DNA of 54,527 bases from Gammaproteobacteria bacterium (GTDB lineage: Bacteria; Pseudomonadota; Gammaproteobacteria; Pseudomonadales; Azotimanducaceae). Positions 8,478-17,793 of the stretch are shown here, one piece after another; the first letter of the stretch is position 1; every line of letters starts with the position of its first letter. Made by a program: the position numbers and the translations under genes. Under the pieces are notes generated by a model. The model was not told the origin of the DNA. It was given only the letters and a program-made list of their open reading frames with translations, and did not search any database. The stretch is from NCBI GenBank assembly GCA_002725285.1, contig PBRC01000045.1, forward strand, positions 1-54,527. Reading direction: 5' to 3'.

Positions 8478-11303
8478 ATGAAAACAGCTGTAGACGAACT
8501 AGACCACATCCTCATCAGGGGCGCACGAGAGCACAACCTCAAGTCAGTCGAACTCAAGATCCCAAAAAGAAAGCTGGTGGTATTGACCGGCGTGTCCGGA
8601 TCCGGCAAATCTTCACTCGCTTTTGATACTCTCTATGCTGAAGGTCAACGGAGATACGTTGAATCCCTCTCGGCATATGCCCGCCAATTCCTCGGACAGA
8701 TGGAAAAACCCAAATACGACACCATCAGAGGTCTGTCACCGACAATTTCCATCGAGCAAAAAACCACAAGCCGAAATCCCAGGTCAACCGTTGGCACGAT
8801 TACAGAGATCTCCGATTACCTGCGCGTACTCTATGCCAGAGTGGGTGTTCAGCACTGCCATCAGTGCGGGCGAAAAGTTCAAACTCAGACCGCTCAGCAT
8901 ATTGCCAAAGAACTGAGCGCGCTGCCAAATAACACTCGGTTGTTCCTGCTGGTACCACTATTGGTAAATCGTCGCGGTGAACATAAAGATATGCTGGCGG
9001 ATGCCAGGGCTCAGGGATATGTTCGTCTCAGAGTCGACGCTGACATCATCCGGACAGATGAGATCGAGGTTCTGGACAAACGCAAAAAACATACAGTCGA
9101 GGCCGTGATAGACCGACTTGTCATTAAGCCAGATATGCTGGAACGACTAACGGAATCAGTCGAGTCTGCGCTCCATCTCGGTAATGGGATGTTAATTGCA
9201 GCGGTGGACGGTTCAAAAGATCAGATCTACTCTGAACACCTGTCATGCGGTCATTGCAACATCTCATTTCCAGCCCTGACGCCCCAGGCATTCTCCTTCA
9301 ATTCTCCTCAAGGTATGTGCCACGACTGCAATGGTCTGGGTACTCAGGTTGCCTTCGACCCAGAGCTGTTAATTCCAGACAAAGACCTCACCCTGGCGGA
9401 AGGTGCCTTGAGACCCGTTGGCAGAATCCAAGAAGAGAATCGCTCCATGGGCTCAACTTTTCATCTGCAGGTATTCAAGTATCTAAAAATTCCAACCAAC
9501 AAGAGCTGGACTAAACTGAGTAAGAAGCACAAACAGACAATCCTGTACGGCACAGGAGATGAAAGATACAAAATCAGCTGGGGCAAACACGGGACCGGTT
9601 TTGCTCGATACGAAGGACTGGTCAATCGTCTGATGCGACGCTTTCGAAATACCCGGTCCGAGGGCATGAAACGCTGGTATTCACAATTTCTCGCCAGTAC
9701 CCCCTGCACCACCTGCCAAGGTGATCGCCTCCGAGCGGAGAGTGCATCAGTGCGGGTGGCAGACAAATCCATTGTTGAGGTATCCAGCTGGACAATCGAT
9801 AAGACCAGCGATTTCTTCAGTAACCTGGATCTTCAAGGCGCTGCGGGTGAGATAGCAGCCGAAGTCCTGAAGGAAATATGCAATCGACTCAACTTTCTCG
9901 TATCTGTTGGTTTGTCATACCTTTCCCTTGAGCGGCTAGGTCCTTCACTGTCCGGTGGCGAGTCCCAGAGAATCCGACTGGCAAGCCAGGTCGGCTCAGA
10001 ATTGTCAGGTGTCATTTATATTCTTGACGAACCCAGTATTGGATTGCATCAAAGAGATAACCAGAAATTGCTGGCAACACTGTGCCGCATGCGGGATATT
10101 GGTAATACCGTTGTCGTTGTTGAGCATGATGAGGAAACCATTCGGCTTGCAGACCATGTTGTTGACTTCGGGCCTGGTGCAGGTATCAAGGGCGGTCATA
10201 TCGTCCACGCCGGCACACCGAAGAGTCTCGAGAAAAACCGTCAGTCGATAACAGGGAGCTATCTCTCTGGTCGTGAAAAAATCGAGATTCTGGAAAAACG
10301 TCGGAAGCCAAGAGGGGCCATCAGAGTTGAAGGTGCCAGCGCAAACAATCTTCAGGATATCAGTGTCGATTTCCCTCTCTGTGTTCTAATTGCCGTAACC
10401 GGCGTCTCCGGTGCAGGTAAATCAACCCTGGTCAATGATATTCTGCATCCCGCCCTGGCAAGACAGTTTCACAATTCCACCAGGCGTGTCGGCGCCCACG
10501 ACCGCATTGTTGGAGTTGAACAACTCGACAAGGTCGTTGCCATTAATCAACGACCTATCGGCAGAACGCCTCGCAGCAACCCGGTAACCTATATCAAGGT
10601 GTTCGATGAAATCCGATCGTTTTACTCGAAACTTCCCGGATCGAGAATGCGCGGGTACAAACCTGGTCGTTTTTCCTTCAACGTCAAGGGAGGCCGATGT
10701 GAAGCCTGTCGAGGCGACGGAGTCAGAAAAATCGAAATGCATTTCCTCTCCGATGTATTTGTTAAATGTGAGGAATGTGATGGACGACGGTTCAATGAGG
10801 CGACCCTTGAGGTCATGTATCAGGGCAAGTCCATCGCTGATGTGCTCGAGTTAACCATTGCAGAAGCCGTGGTGCACTTCTCTGAGCATCCAAAAATTGT
10901 CCGCAAGTTGCGGTTGCTGGCTGATGTGGGGCTGGATTACCTGCATCTGGGCCAGCCATCGTCGACATTATCCGGTGGTGAAGCACAACGGATAAAACTC
11001 GCTCGTGAGCTATCAAAGGTCGCAACCGGCAAGACCTTCTATATTCTGGATGAACCCACGACCGGACTACATTTTGATGATGTAAAGAAACTACTGACCG
11101 TGCTGAACCGGCTTGTAGATGCGGGTAATTCTGTCACGGTGATTGAACATAATCTCGATGTTATCAAGACGGCAGACTGGATTGTGGATCTGGGCCCCGA
11201 TGGCGGCCCTAAAGGAGGCAAGGTCATCGCACAAGGTACGCCAGAGAAGGTAGCTAAAAACAGTAAATCTGAAACCGGTCGATATCTGGCGGGAATGTTG
11301 TAA
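8478..11303 (+). CDS. uvrA: UvrABC excinuclease subunit A
   Basis: This is a full-length UvrA of 941 residues (E. coli has 940), the ATPase that finds bulky DNA lesions and loads UvrB. Visible are Walker A of the first ABC domain (TGVSGSGKSSLAFDT), the UvrB-binding region with CHQCGRKV, the insertion-domain zinc site (CGHCNISFPAL..CHDCNGLG), signature LSGGESQRIRLASQ and Walker B VIYILDEPSIGLH. The second half has TGVSGAGKSTLVNDI, the zinc hook CEACRGDGV..CEECDGRRF, LSGGEAQRIKLARELS and FYILDEPTTGLHFDD. All key residues are present. It is a lone gene under an SOS box. The ATG at 8478 puts the protein in register with the family start. Confidence 0.98.
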   Translation: MKTAVDELDHILIRGAREHNLKSVELKIPKRKLVVLTGVSGSGKSSLAFDTLYAEGQRRYVESLSAYARQFLGQMEKPKYDTIRGLSPTISIEQKTTSRNPRSTVGTITEISDYLRVLYARVGVQHCHQCGRKVQTQTAQHIAKELSALPNNTRLFLLVPLLVNRRGEHKDMLADARAQGYVRLRVDADIIRTDEIEVLDKRKKHTVEAVIDRLVIKPDMLERLTESVESALHLGNGMLIAAVDGSKDQIYSEHLSCGHCNISFPALTPQAFSFNSPQGMCHDCNGLGTQVAFDPELLIPDKDLTLAEGALRPVGRIQEENRSMGSTFHLQVFKYLKIPTNKSWTKLSKKHKQTILYGTGDERYKISWGKHGTGFARYEGLVNRLMRRFRNTRSEGMKRWYSQFLASTPCTTCQGDRLRAESASVRVADKSIVEVSSWTIDKTSDFFSNLDLQGAAGEIAAEVLKEICNRLNFLVSVGLSYLSLERLGPSLSGGESQRIRLASQVGSELSGVIYILDEPSIGLHQRDNQKLLATLCRMRDIGNTVVVVEHDEETIRLADHVVDFGPGAGIKGGHIVHAGTPKSLEKNRQSITGSYLSGREKIEILEKRRKPRGAIRVEGASANNLQDISVDFPLCVLIAVTGVSGAGKSTLVNDILHPALARQFHNSTRRVGAHDRIVGVEQLDKVVAINQRPIGRTPRSNPVTYIKVFDEIRSFYSKLPGSRMRGYKPGRFSFNVKGGRCEACRGDGVRKIEMHFLSDVFVKCEECDGRRFNEATLEVMYQGKSIADVLELTIAEAVVHFSEHPKIVRKLRLLADVGLDYLHLGQPSSTLSGGEAQRIKLARELSKVATGKTFYILDEPTTGLHFDDVKKLLTVLNRLVDAGNSVTVIEHNLDVIKTADWIVDLGPDGGPKGGKVIAQGTPEKVAKNSKSETGRYLAGML

Positions 11304-11482
11304 TCCATCCATAAGGCTGCTTCGCGATCGTCGTCTGTTCTGTCAATCCGTTCTGCAATTCATAGCCTCTCTGTCCTGGGAGATTGCCAAAGCTAAATAA
11401 ACGTGGTTAATTATTTTCTCTTTTTTGACAAATAACAGACAATCAGGTAACCAATACGACCCGGTGATCAACGCGGACCAGG

Positions 11483-12871
11483 ATGGGAATGAAGCAGGAA
11501 CGGACAGACTTGTTCAGACGAGCCTTTGAACTCGGCGCAAATTATGACAGGCAGAAATTCGATCGACCACCTCGCACCGGGGTCAGCCGCGATGAGTTGT
11601 TGTCGTCTCTGGGGGGACCGACACCAGAAAACGGCTTGAGTGAGCTTGATGCCCTTGAAGCACTGGTAAAAGCCGCAGAACCCGGGCTGCAGGTCTCGAC
11701 CGGCGCACGGTTTATGGGTTGGGTGGTTGGTGGTTCTCACCCGGTTGGAATGGCTGCCGACTGGCTCACCAGCGTTTGGGGTCAGAACTGCGCCAATTAC
11801 GAATGCTCACCGGCTGCATCTGTCTCAGAAGATGTTACTGCTGACTGGCTAAAGGATTTGCTTTCGCTGCCGGAGGAATGCTCAGTCGGCTTTACGACAG
11901 GCGCAACCATGGCTAACTTTACAGCACTCGCGGCAGCGCGAAGCGAGATGCTTCATCGAATCGGTTGGAATGTTGAACTTGATGGTCTGCAGGGCGCGCC
12001 CCGCCTCAGGATACTGATTGGTGACGAAGCACATACCACGGTATTCACCGCATTATCGTTACTGGGTTTTGGTCGCAATCAGGTCAAACGGGTGTCAACC
12101 GACGATCAGGGGCGGATGCGCGTTGATGCACTGAAGGAATCGCTTGAAGAGAGCGATACAGCAGCTATCGTCATCGCCCAGGCCGGGCAAATCAATACAG
12201 GAGCAATGGATCCCTTCAAGGCGATTCTCAGCTTACTGAAAGATCGAAATGCATGGCTGCATGTAGATGGCGCCTTCGGACTATGGGCCCTGGCATGTCC
12301 GCAACTTCGATCTCAACTCGATGGTGTGGATGGCGCGGATTCCTGGGCAACTGACGGGCACAAGTGGCTGCAGGTACCCTACGATGCCGGTTTCGTATTC
12401 GTCAGACATGCTGAGGCACATCGCCGTGCAATGGCAACGCCTGCCAGTTATCTGCCCGTACAGAGCGACATTCGAGATCCTTCTCACTATGTCCCTGAGT
12501 TATCCAGGAGGTCACGCGCTTTTGCTGTTTGGGCAATCATCAAAACCCTGGGACGTGAAGGCATTTCGGAGATGATCATCCGTCACTGCCATCTGGCAAA
12601 ACGACTTGCACAGCAATTGAGCCAGGTGCCTGGAATTGAAATCCTCAATCAAGTATCACTCAACCAGGTAATAGTCGGATTTGGTGATGATGAGCAATGT
12701 GGAAAAATGATCGAGTCACTGGCCAGGGAAAACAGATATCTCCTGGGAGGCGCAACCTGGCATGATCGAAAAGTGCTGCGGATTTCAATTATCTCCTGGT
12801 TCATCGACGAGGCGGAGATAGATGGTCTCGCAGAAGACATTATTCGATTGTGGCGCGAACTGGATGCCTGA
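11483..12871 (+). CDS. PLP-dependent group II decarboxylase
   Basis: The protein has 462 residues and the fold-type I decarboxylase pattern. GFTTGATMANFTALAAAR is the phosphate-binding loop, DEAHTT carries the His that stacks on the pyridoxal ring, WLHVDGAFG carries the Asp that holds the ring nitrogen, and SWATDGHKWLQVPYD holds the Schiff-base Lys. This is the aromatic-L-amino-acid/glutamate decarboxylase family (Pfam PF00282). GARFMGWVVGGSHPVGMAAD near residue 75 is the substrate-loop region typical of the bacterial tyrosine/aspartate-type branch; the substrate cannot be told from sequence. It is translationally coupled to the thioesterase gene that follows. Confidence 0.88.
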   Translation: MGMKQERTDLFRRAFELGANYDRQKFDRPPRTGVSRDELLSSLGGPTPENGLSELDALEALVKAAEPGLQVSTGARFMGWVVGGSHPVGMAADWLTSVWGQNCANYECSPAASVSEDVTADWLKDLLSLPEECSVGFTTGATMANFTALAAARSEMLHRIGWNVELDGLQGAPRLRILIGDEAHTTVFTALSLLGFGRNQVKRVSTDDQGRMRVDALKESLEESDTAAIVIAQAGQINTGAMDPFKAILSLLKDRNAWLHVDGAFGLWALACPQLRSQLDGVDGADSWATDGHKWLQVPYDAGFVFVRHAEAHRRAMATPASYLPVQSDIRDPSHYVPELSRRSRAFAVWAIIKTLGREGISEMIIRHCHLAKRLAQQLSQVPGIEILNQVSLNQVIVGFGDDEQCGKMIESLARENRYLLGGATWHDRKVLRISIISWFIDEAEIDGLAEDIIRLWRELDA

Positions 12872-13367
12872 AGCCTGTGAATCTGCCATGTCCATAAACC
12901 AACAACTGATGCACAGCAGCTCTGAACTCGCCAGGCTGGTGGATTGCTGGGATCGTCCAGAACCCTTTGTAATCAGCCTGTATGCACTCGAAGACGACAT
13001 TGACAGCTATCAGCACGTCAACAATTCGGTCTATGTCCGCTGGATCGATGAATGTGCCAGACAACACTCAAAAGCTGTTGGTGTTGACACCGATGACGCT
13101 GCTGAGCTGGGTTACGGAATGGCCGTCAGGGAAAGCCGGATTAGCTATCATGCCGCCGCCCATCAGGGAGAGAAAGTGCTCTGCGGAAACTGGTTAACCA
13201 GATGTGACGGGCGCCTGCGCGCGACCAGAGAGTTTCAAATCGTCAGGCAGTCCGACTGTATTACGCTTATCAGGGCTGAATTGAACTATATCTGTATTAA
13301 AATAGACTCAGGAAAACCCACTAAGATGCCCAGCCTGTTTCGTGAAAAATACGTTGCTCGGAATTGA
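12864..13367 (+). CDS. Hotdog-fold acyl-CoA thioesterase (4HBT/YbgC-like)
   Basis: The motif DIDSYQHVNNSVYVRWIDECARQH at about 45-68 is the signature of 4-hydroxybenzoyl-CoA thioesterase-type enzymes (D..xHVNN..Y..W..E.AR), and the hotdog strand order follows. The start is taken at 12864, where ATG overlaps the TGA of the decarboxylase gene; an upstream in-frame start at 12822 would overlap more. MSINQQ at 12888 is a second option. With the 12864 start the protein is 167 residues. It is expected to hydrolyse an acyl-CoA in the cytoplasm. Its coupling to an amino-acid decarboxylase is curious and may mean that a CoA-linked product is released. Confidence 0.8.
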   Translation: MPEACESAMSINQQLMHSSSELARLVDCWDRPEPFVISLYALEDDIDSYQHVNNSVYVRWIDECARQHSKAVGVDTDDAAELGYGMAVRESRISYHAAAHQGEKVLCGNWLTRCDGRLRATREFQIVRQSDCITLIRAELNYICIKIDSGKPTKMPSLFREKYVARN

Positions 13368-13379
13368 AACGGGCAGGCC

Positions 13380-13847
13380 TCAGCCTAACGATAACCTGAA
13401 GTCGCAGTGTTTATCTCCTTCCATGATCGTTGTTGTCCGACTGAATTCAATATCAGGATTAAAACCAGAAAACATTTCAGCATCGCGATCACAGGAAAGA
13501 ACGAAGCCTAGATCTGACAGACCCAGAGCCTGGTACATCTCAGCATATTTGCAGCGAACAATATTAAAGTCAAAATTAGTCTCAGTCATGGCAATCAATT
13601 CTGATTCATTTGCGCCTCCTTCCGACCACTTGCTTGTACCGGTGGCCAGATCTCGAAGTGAGATTCCCTCACACTGCGATGCAAGTTCAGCACCTGACTC
13701 ACGAGCGAGTTTCTTGATTACTGCAGAAGCCACCTTCAAAGCCTTCTCTCGGCCAATCTCTTCAATGTAGGCCTGAATCAACGGGCCGGCTATCCTTGCC
13801 TCAATCTCTCTTCTGAGCAGGATGGGCATATCTGTCTGATCTTTCAT
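13380..13847 (-). CDS. L-2-amino-thiazoline-4-carboxylate hydrolase-like protein
   Basis: I place the start at ATG 13847 (GGAG lies nine bases upstream) rather than the in-frame TTG at 13862, giving 155 residues. The C-terminal part FDFNIVRCKYAEMYQALGL, followed by LGFVLSCDRDAEMFSGFNPD and TIMEGDKHCDFRLSLG, matches the conserved core of the ATC-hydrolase family (Pfam PF14196), with its Cys and C-D-F-R signature. The best-known member is ATC hydrolase of Pseudomonas, which opens a thiazoline ring in cysteine production, but most members are of unknown function. It converges on the thioesterase gene with only 12 bp between the stops. Confidence 0.75.
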   Translation of the reverse strand: MKDQTDMPILLRREIEARIAGPLIQAYIEEIGREKALKVASAVIKKLARESGAELASQCEGISLRDLATGTSKWSEGGANESELIAMTETNFDFNIVRCKYAEMYQALGLSDLGFVLSCDRDAEMFSGFNPDIEFSRTTTIMEGDKHCDFRLSLG

Positions 13848-14050
13848 TTCGCACCACTCCAAGGATGGATTGCATTCAACTCAAATAGTGAATCATACTT
13901 CACAGCAAATCAACAAGCTGCCGCGACCCAGCGTTCCCGTTAGTTTGACAGTAATGAAGATAATTCGGCTGAGTACTCAATGGTGAAGGAGCCATATCAA
14001 CAGGTTCCTTAACCATCGAGAAGTAACATCAAGAACGCAGGCATCTGCAT

Positions 14051-14149
14051 TTAGTAAATTTTCGGCACAAAGGTCTGATCGTGTAGCGGTGGGCGCACAT
14101 AACCGCCAGTATCATCCAGCGTTGGCAGATCCGGCACATCGGGCTTCAC
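14051..14149 (-). other. Short coding-like frame downstream of the MOSC gene, probably a remnant
   Basis: From a GTG at 14149 (the frame is open further upstream into the MOSC gene end) 32 codons read VKPDVPDLPTLDDTGGYVRP and on to a TAA at 14051. The composition is that of a structured protein C-terminus, not random. No start with a ribosome site is visible and I cannot name a family. The rest of the roughly 200 bp up to the ATC-hydrolase-like gene shows nothing I can identify. Confidence 0.3.
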
Positions 14150-14163
14150 GTCAGTATATGCAA

Positions 14164-15030
14164 TTATTCGATAATTTGTACCACATCACCGACACGGATC
14201 TCACCCGCTTCTCGACAGTGTGCCCCCACACCAAGATTCTGATTCGATTCTTTAATGACACTACGTAATATCGACCGATCGAATGCCAGATCCGCCTGTG
14301 GTCGAACTATCATGCCGCACCTCGGCGTGGCTGAAGAGATCTCTACCGTCGCACTGCCAATTTGTAAGCTCTTGCCAACCCAGTCATTTTCGATCAAGCC
14401 CTCAAGGCCCTCAACGGTATCAACGTAGAAATTTGGACGGAAGCGACGGATATCCCAATCTGCCTCTGGATTTCTGGATTGCATGAATGCAATGGATGCA
14501 GTCGTCATCAAATTGAGTTCTTCGTTGTCAAAAAATGTGCCAGGGACCGAGACATGATCCATTAGCACTTCCGGAAATTTGCTCAAGTCCGGCATTGGCT
14601 CGCCCTCTTCCCGGGCAAATACCCGCACCATCTCCTCCTGAAATTCTTGCGCGCTGGGGATATAGCGTTTGTAGAATGCAAGGTTTTCAGCAGGCTGCAG
14701 CGGCCACAGTGTCGCCTCCGTACCAATCAATTCGGTCAGTTTCTGATGCACGTGACTGTCATCGCTGCCGATTGTCTCACCATCAGGAAAGGTAATCTCC
14801 ACGTCCATGCCATTGCCATCATCAGGGTCTTCTCGATAACGGGCCTTACATTGCATCAACTCGGGATAGCGTTTCCCCCACTGAACTTCCTTGCGCACCT
14901 CGTCACGGATAGCCCATCCTCGATCACCCGTTATCCCGGTCGCAGACACAGTGCACCGCTCGAGCTTATCCCCTTGCATGGACTTAACCGGAAAACGCCA
15001 AATCTCCTTGATAACACCAACTTCTGTCAT
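14164..15030 (-). CDS. MOSC domain protein
   Basis: The protein has 288 residues. The MOSC N-terminal beta-barrel covers residues 1 to about 120 (VIKEIWRFPVKSMQGDKLE is the usual opening). The MOSC domain follows, with the candidate sulfur-carrier Cys in ISSATPRCGMIVRPQ and the end motif GEIRVGDVVQI. These are relatives of the C-terminal domain of molybdenum-cofactor sulfurase and of YcbX/mARC enzymes, which handle the molybdenum cofactor or use it to reduce N-hydroxylated compounds. No ferredoxin domain is attached, unlike YcbX. ATG with AAGAGG six to seven bases upstream makes the start firm. No molybdenum-cofactor gene is nearby. Confidence 0.85.
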   Translation of the reverse strand: MTEVGVIKEIWRFPVKSMQGDKLERCTVSATGITGDRGWAIRDEVRKEVQWGKRYPELMQCKARYREDPDDGNGMDVEITFPDGETIGSDDSHVHQKLTELIGTEATLWPLQPAENLAFYKRYIPSAQEFQEEMVRVFAREEGEPMPDLSKFPEVLMDHVSVPGTFFDNEELNLMTTASIAFMQSRNPEADWDIRRFRPNFYVDTVEGLEGLIENDWVGKSLQIGSATVEISSATPRCGMIVRPQADLAFDRSILRSVIKESNQNLGVGAHCREAGEIRVGDVVQIIE

Positions 15031-15130
15031 GAATTACCTCTTAAGTCGAAGACGTGAAGCCTCATATCAGAAGGCTCATCAGAGAATCATGATACCGCTA
15101 TTAATGACCTCAAGAAAATGCGCATTAATT

Positions 15131-15480
15131 TCAATATACGGGGTTCAGCCAGTTCACATCTGATTGAATAGCTCTGATTCTGGCATTGTTCATCAATCGT
15201 TTGATCTTTGGATTATTACCCAGGGCTTCAAGATCCAATCGCTGAACGGCGCTCATCACTTCCGGACCGCTCAGGACGGTCTGCATATCGGATCATTTTG
15301 GAGCTTCAGGATATCTGCCAGCATGCACGAGTCGTTAATCAGACTGGATTGTATTGCGCCAACCCCCTGTATCTGACTGCCATCAGTCAGTACGATGATT
15401 CGCTGTTCTGCATAACAGTCCGGCTGAACTGCCAATAGCAGGAACAGTGCAGAAACAACCGCCAGTGTCCTGATTTTCAA
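15131..15480 (-). pseudogene. Secreted SPOR-free small protein gene, frameshifted
   Basis: The gene starts at 15480 with a clear signal peptide (MKIRTLAVVSALFLLLAVQPDCYA) followed by EQRIIVLTDGSQIQG. Near 15289 the frame ends after LQNDPICRPS with a TGA at 15271, but the neighbouring frame carries on as MQTVLSGPEVMSAVQRLDLE, then ALGNNPKIKRLMNNARI to a TGA at 15131. The total length is two bases over a multiple of three, so one base is missing. I know proteins of the pattern LTDGS-x-I-x-G ... NDP-x-x-QAVL-x-DP-x-LM-x-A-x-x-x-GD-x-x-x-L. This copy also seems to lack the 40-60 residues usually found between the two parts. It is probably inactive unless the frameshift is a sequencing error. Confidence 0.65.
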
Positions 15481-15590
15481 GCTAACCAGCTTATCGCTTA
15501 AGCGTCAGGCTGATAAACCCCCCAAAGAAAGCCGGATTTGCAGCTAATTCGCAGATTCTCTACAGTACTGACTCCTGACGAGAATCGCAT

Positions 15591-16433
15591 ATGAGTGAAA
15601 TAGATCCAGAATCTGTCCCCATAAGGCCTGCCGCAACAGTCATGCTGGTGGATGATCGCCCTGATTTGCAGGTCTTCATGATGCAACGAAATGTGAAAAC
15701 CGTGTTCGCAGGGGGTATGTGGGTATTCCCGGGTGGTTCGGTTGACGTCACAGATGATCCTGCTTCTTTTGAAGCAATCTCGGTCCATCGAAGTGATGAA
15801 GAAGCCAGTACACTCATGAATATTACCGAAGGCGGACTTGCCTACTACATCGCGGCGATAAGAGAAGCTTTTGAAGAAGCTGGCATATTACTGGCACTCA
15901 ATAAGGGTGATCACTCACCGCTCAGCCTTGTCGATCCCAAAAACAAGGATCGATTCAATGCTCATCGCAACAAGGTCACTTCAGCAAGCCATGAATTCCT
16001 GAATGTTATCAATGATGAAAAGCTGATTCTCGACGCGGGACAGATGCACTACATTGCCAGATGGATAACGCCACTTGGTCCGCCTCGTCGTTTTGATGCC
16101 CGATTTTTCATATCTCGCATGCCTGACAATCAGGAACCACGGCACGACGACAGCGAACTGGTTCACTGTGGCTGGTTTTCACCTAAAGAGATCCTCGAAA
16201 AGTTTGACGCCGAAGAGATGGTTCTGATGAGCCCTACTCTCCGGATGATCCGAAGTCTGGCTCAATTCGATTGTGCTGACGATGTGATCGAATCTGCGTC
16301 AAGCAATCTTCCTGACGAACGAGCGAGAGTGAACCAGGAGAATAATATCGTTCTGCCTGGTGATAAAGGATATGACACCGGCGATGAAACCATCGAGACG
16401 GGTTGGATAAGACTAAGACCCCTCGGTCCATGA
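15591..16433 (+). CDS. Nudix hydrolase, NUDT19-like
   Basis: The protein has 280 residues. RPAATVMLVDD and VFAGGMWVFPGGSVD at the N-terminus are followed, after an insertion of about 40 residues, by AAIREAFEEAGILL, the REUXEEXGU half of the Nudix box. The long insertion and overall size match the NUDT19/RP2 group, which hydrolyses CoA and acyl-CoA in the mammalian members. The location just upstream of two acyl-CoA dehydrogenase genes fits a CoA-linked role, though 228 bp separate them. There is no signal peptide. The acidic C-terminal 50 residues are less conserved. Confidence 0.8.
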   Translation: MSEIDPESVPIRPAATVMLVDDRPDLQVFMMQRNVKTVFAGGMWVFPGGSVDVTDDPASFEAISVHRSDEEASTLMNITEGGLAYYIAAIREAFEEAGILLALNKGDHSPLSLVDPKNKDRFNAHRNKVTSASHEFLNVINDEKLILDAGQMHYIARWITPLGPPRRFDARFFISRMPDNQEPRHDDSELVHCGWFSPKEILEKFDAEEMVLMSPTLRMIRSLAQFDCADDVIESASSNLPDERARVNQENNIVLPGDKGYDTGDETIETGWIRLRPLGP

Positions 16434-16661
16434 AACGGGTAATCAGCAGCAGGACAATTATCGCACCGAGGGCACCAACGAGATAGTCTCGGTCGATTCG
16501 ATCGCAGCCTCTACTAGTGTCCCTACCCCCGGAAACCATAGCAGACCGACTGCCGAGGACAACAAAAATACTGCGAGACATCACAACCTGTTAATTAGCA
16601 CCATCAACTCGTTACAATGTCATAATGACCAACTATAGAACCCACAGATAAGAGACCACAG

Positions 16662-17774
16662 ATGAATTTTGGATTTACCGAAGAGCAAAACTTACTTCGC
16701 GATCAGGTCCGCCGATTTCTCGACGAGAGGTGTCCTTCTGCCACAGTCAGAGAAATCATGAAAAGCGATGAAGGATACAGCCAGGAACTCTGGCACGAAA
16801 TAGCACAATTGGGCTGGCTTGGATTGGCCGTTGACCCTGAATATGACGGCGTTGGCGTCGGTTGGGTAGATATCCTGGTCGTCCTGGAAGAAATGGGGAG
16901 ATCACTGTTTCCTTCACCTTTTATCTCAACGACCTTATCAGCCTCTGTGCTTTCGGAACTTGCGACCGAATCCCAGAAGAAACAGTACCTGCCACGGATC
17001 GCTACCGGCGAGTTGATCAGCACACTGGCACTGCTGGACATCAACGATAGCCCCATACCCGAAAACATTACTCTTGCTGCAACCAGCAATGATGGCGGTC
17101 TAACACTTAACGGCACCAAGTCCTTTGTAATGGATGCTGGTGCCGCAAACCTCTATGTGGTCGCATTTATCGCTGCAGATCAGATTTGCCTTGGTCTCGT
17201 CGACCGAGACCAGCAGGGTGTGTCAGTACTCCCATCTGCCACCATGGACCTGACAAAGCGTACCGGTACTCTCGTACTTCAAGACGTCAACTTGAATCCG
17301 GAACAAATCATTTCGGTGAGTAGTGAGGATATCAACCGCGTATTCGACAAAGGTGTGGTAGCAGTGACCGCCGAAATGATCGGTGCCGCAGAATCAGTTT
17401 TGGAAATTACAACGGGATATGCCAAAGACAGAATTCAATTCGACCACCCGATTGGGAAATATCAGGGAGTTAAACACAACCTTGCAGTCATGTACGTCGA
17501 TATTGAGTCCTTCAAGTCACTCTCTTATTACTCTGCGTGGACAGTAGACAACAGTCCTGCGGAGCTCCCCAGATCCGCCTCGTTGGCGAAAGCATATGCC
17601 TCTGATGCATTCGCCAGAATCGGCATAGATGGTGTGCAACTGCATGGGGCGATCGGGTTTACTCAAGAGTACGACATACAGCTATATCTGAAGCGATCCA
17701 AATGGGCAAGACCTGTGTTCGGTGATTCTGACTATCACTATGAAAGAATCGCAATACTTGCTGGATCCCATTAG
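16662..17774 (+). CDS. Acyl-CoA dehydrogenase, probable subunit of a heteromeric enzyme
   Basis: The protein has 370 residues with the acyl-CoA dehydrogenase layout: MNFGFTEEQNLLRDQVRRFL at the start, LGWLGLAVDPEYDGVGVG, GTKSFVMDAG in the middle, and DGVQLHGAIGFTQEYDIQLYLKR at the end, which is the FAD-adenine/substrate helix. The motif GYSEPNSGSD in the FAD-contact strand is missing; the segment reads LISTLALLDINDSPIPENIT, so flavin binding by this subunit alone is doubtful. It overlaps the upstream, unused part of the next gene frame and lies 19 bp from its real start. Adjacent divergent pairs like this form alpha2beta2 acyl-CoA dehydrogenases in steroid catabolism (FadE28-FadE29 type). Confidence 0.85.
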   Translation: MNFGFTEEQNLLRDQVRRFLDERCPSATVREIMKSDEGYSQELWHEIAQLGWLGLAVDPEYDGVGVGWVDILVVLEEMGRSLFPSPFISTTLSASVLSELATESQKKQYLPRIATGELISTLALLDINDSPIPENITLAATSNDGGLTLNGTKSFVMDAGAANLYVVAFIAADQICLGLVDRDQQGVSVLPSATMDLTKRTGTLVLQDVNLNPEQIISVSSEDINRVFDKGVVAVTAEMIGAAESVLEITTGYAKDRIQFDHPIGKYQGVKHNLAVMYVDIESFKSLSYYSAWTVDNSPAELPRSASLAKAYASDAFARIGIDGVQLHGAIGFTQEYDIQLYLKRSKWARPVFGDSDYHYERIAILAGSH

Positions 17775-17793
17775 CAGAACCTGGAGAAGTAAT

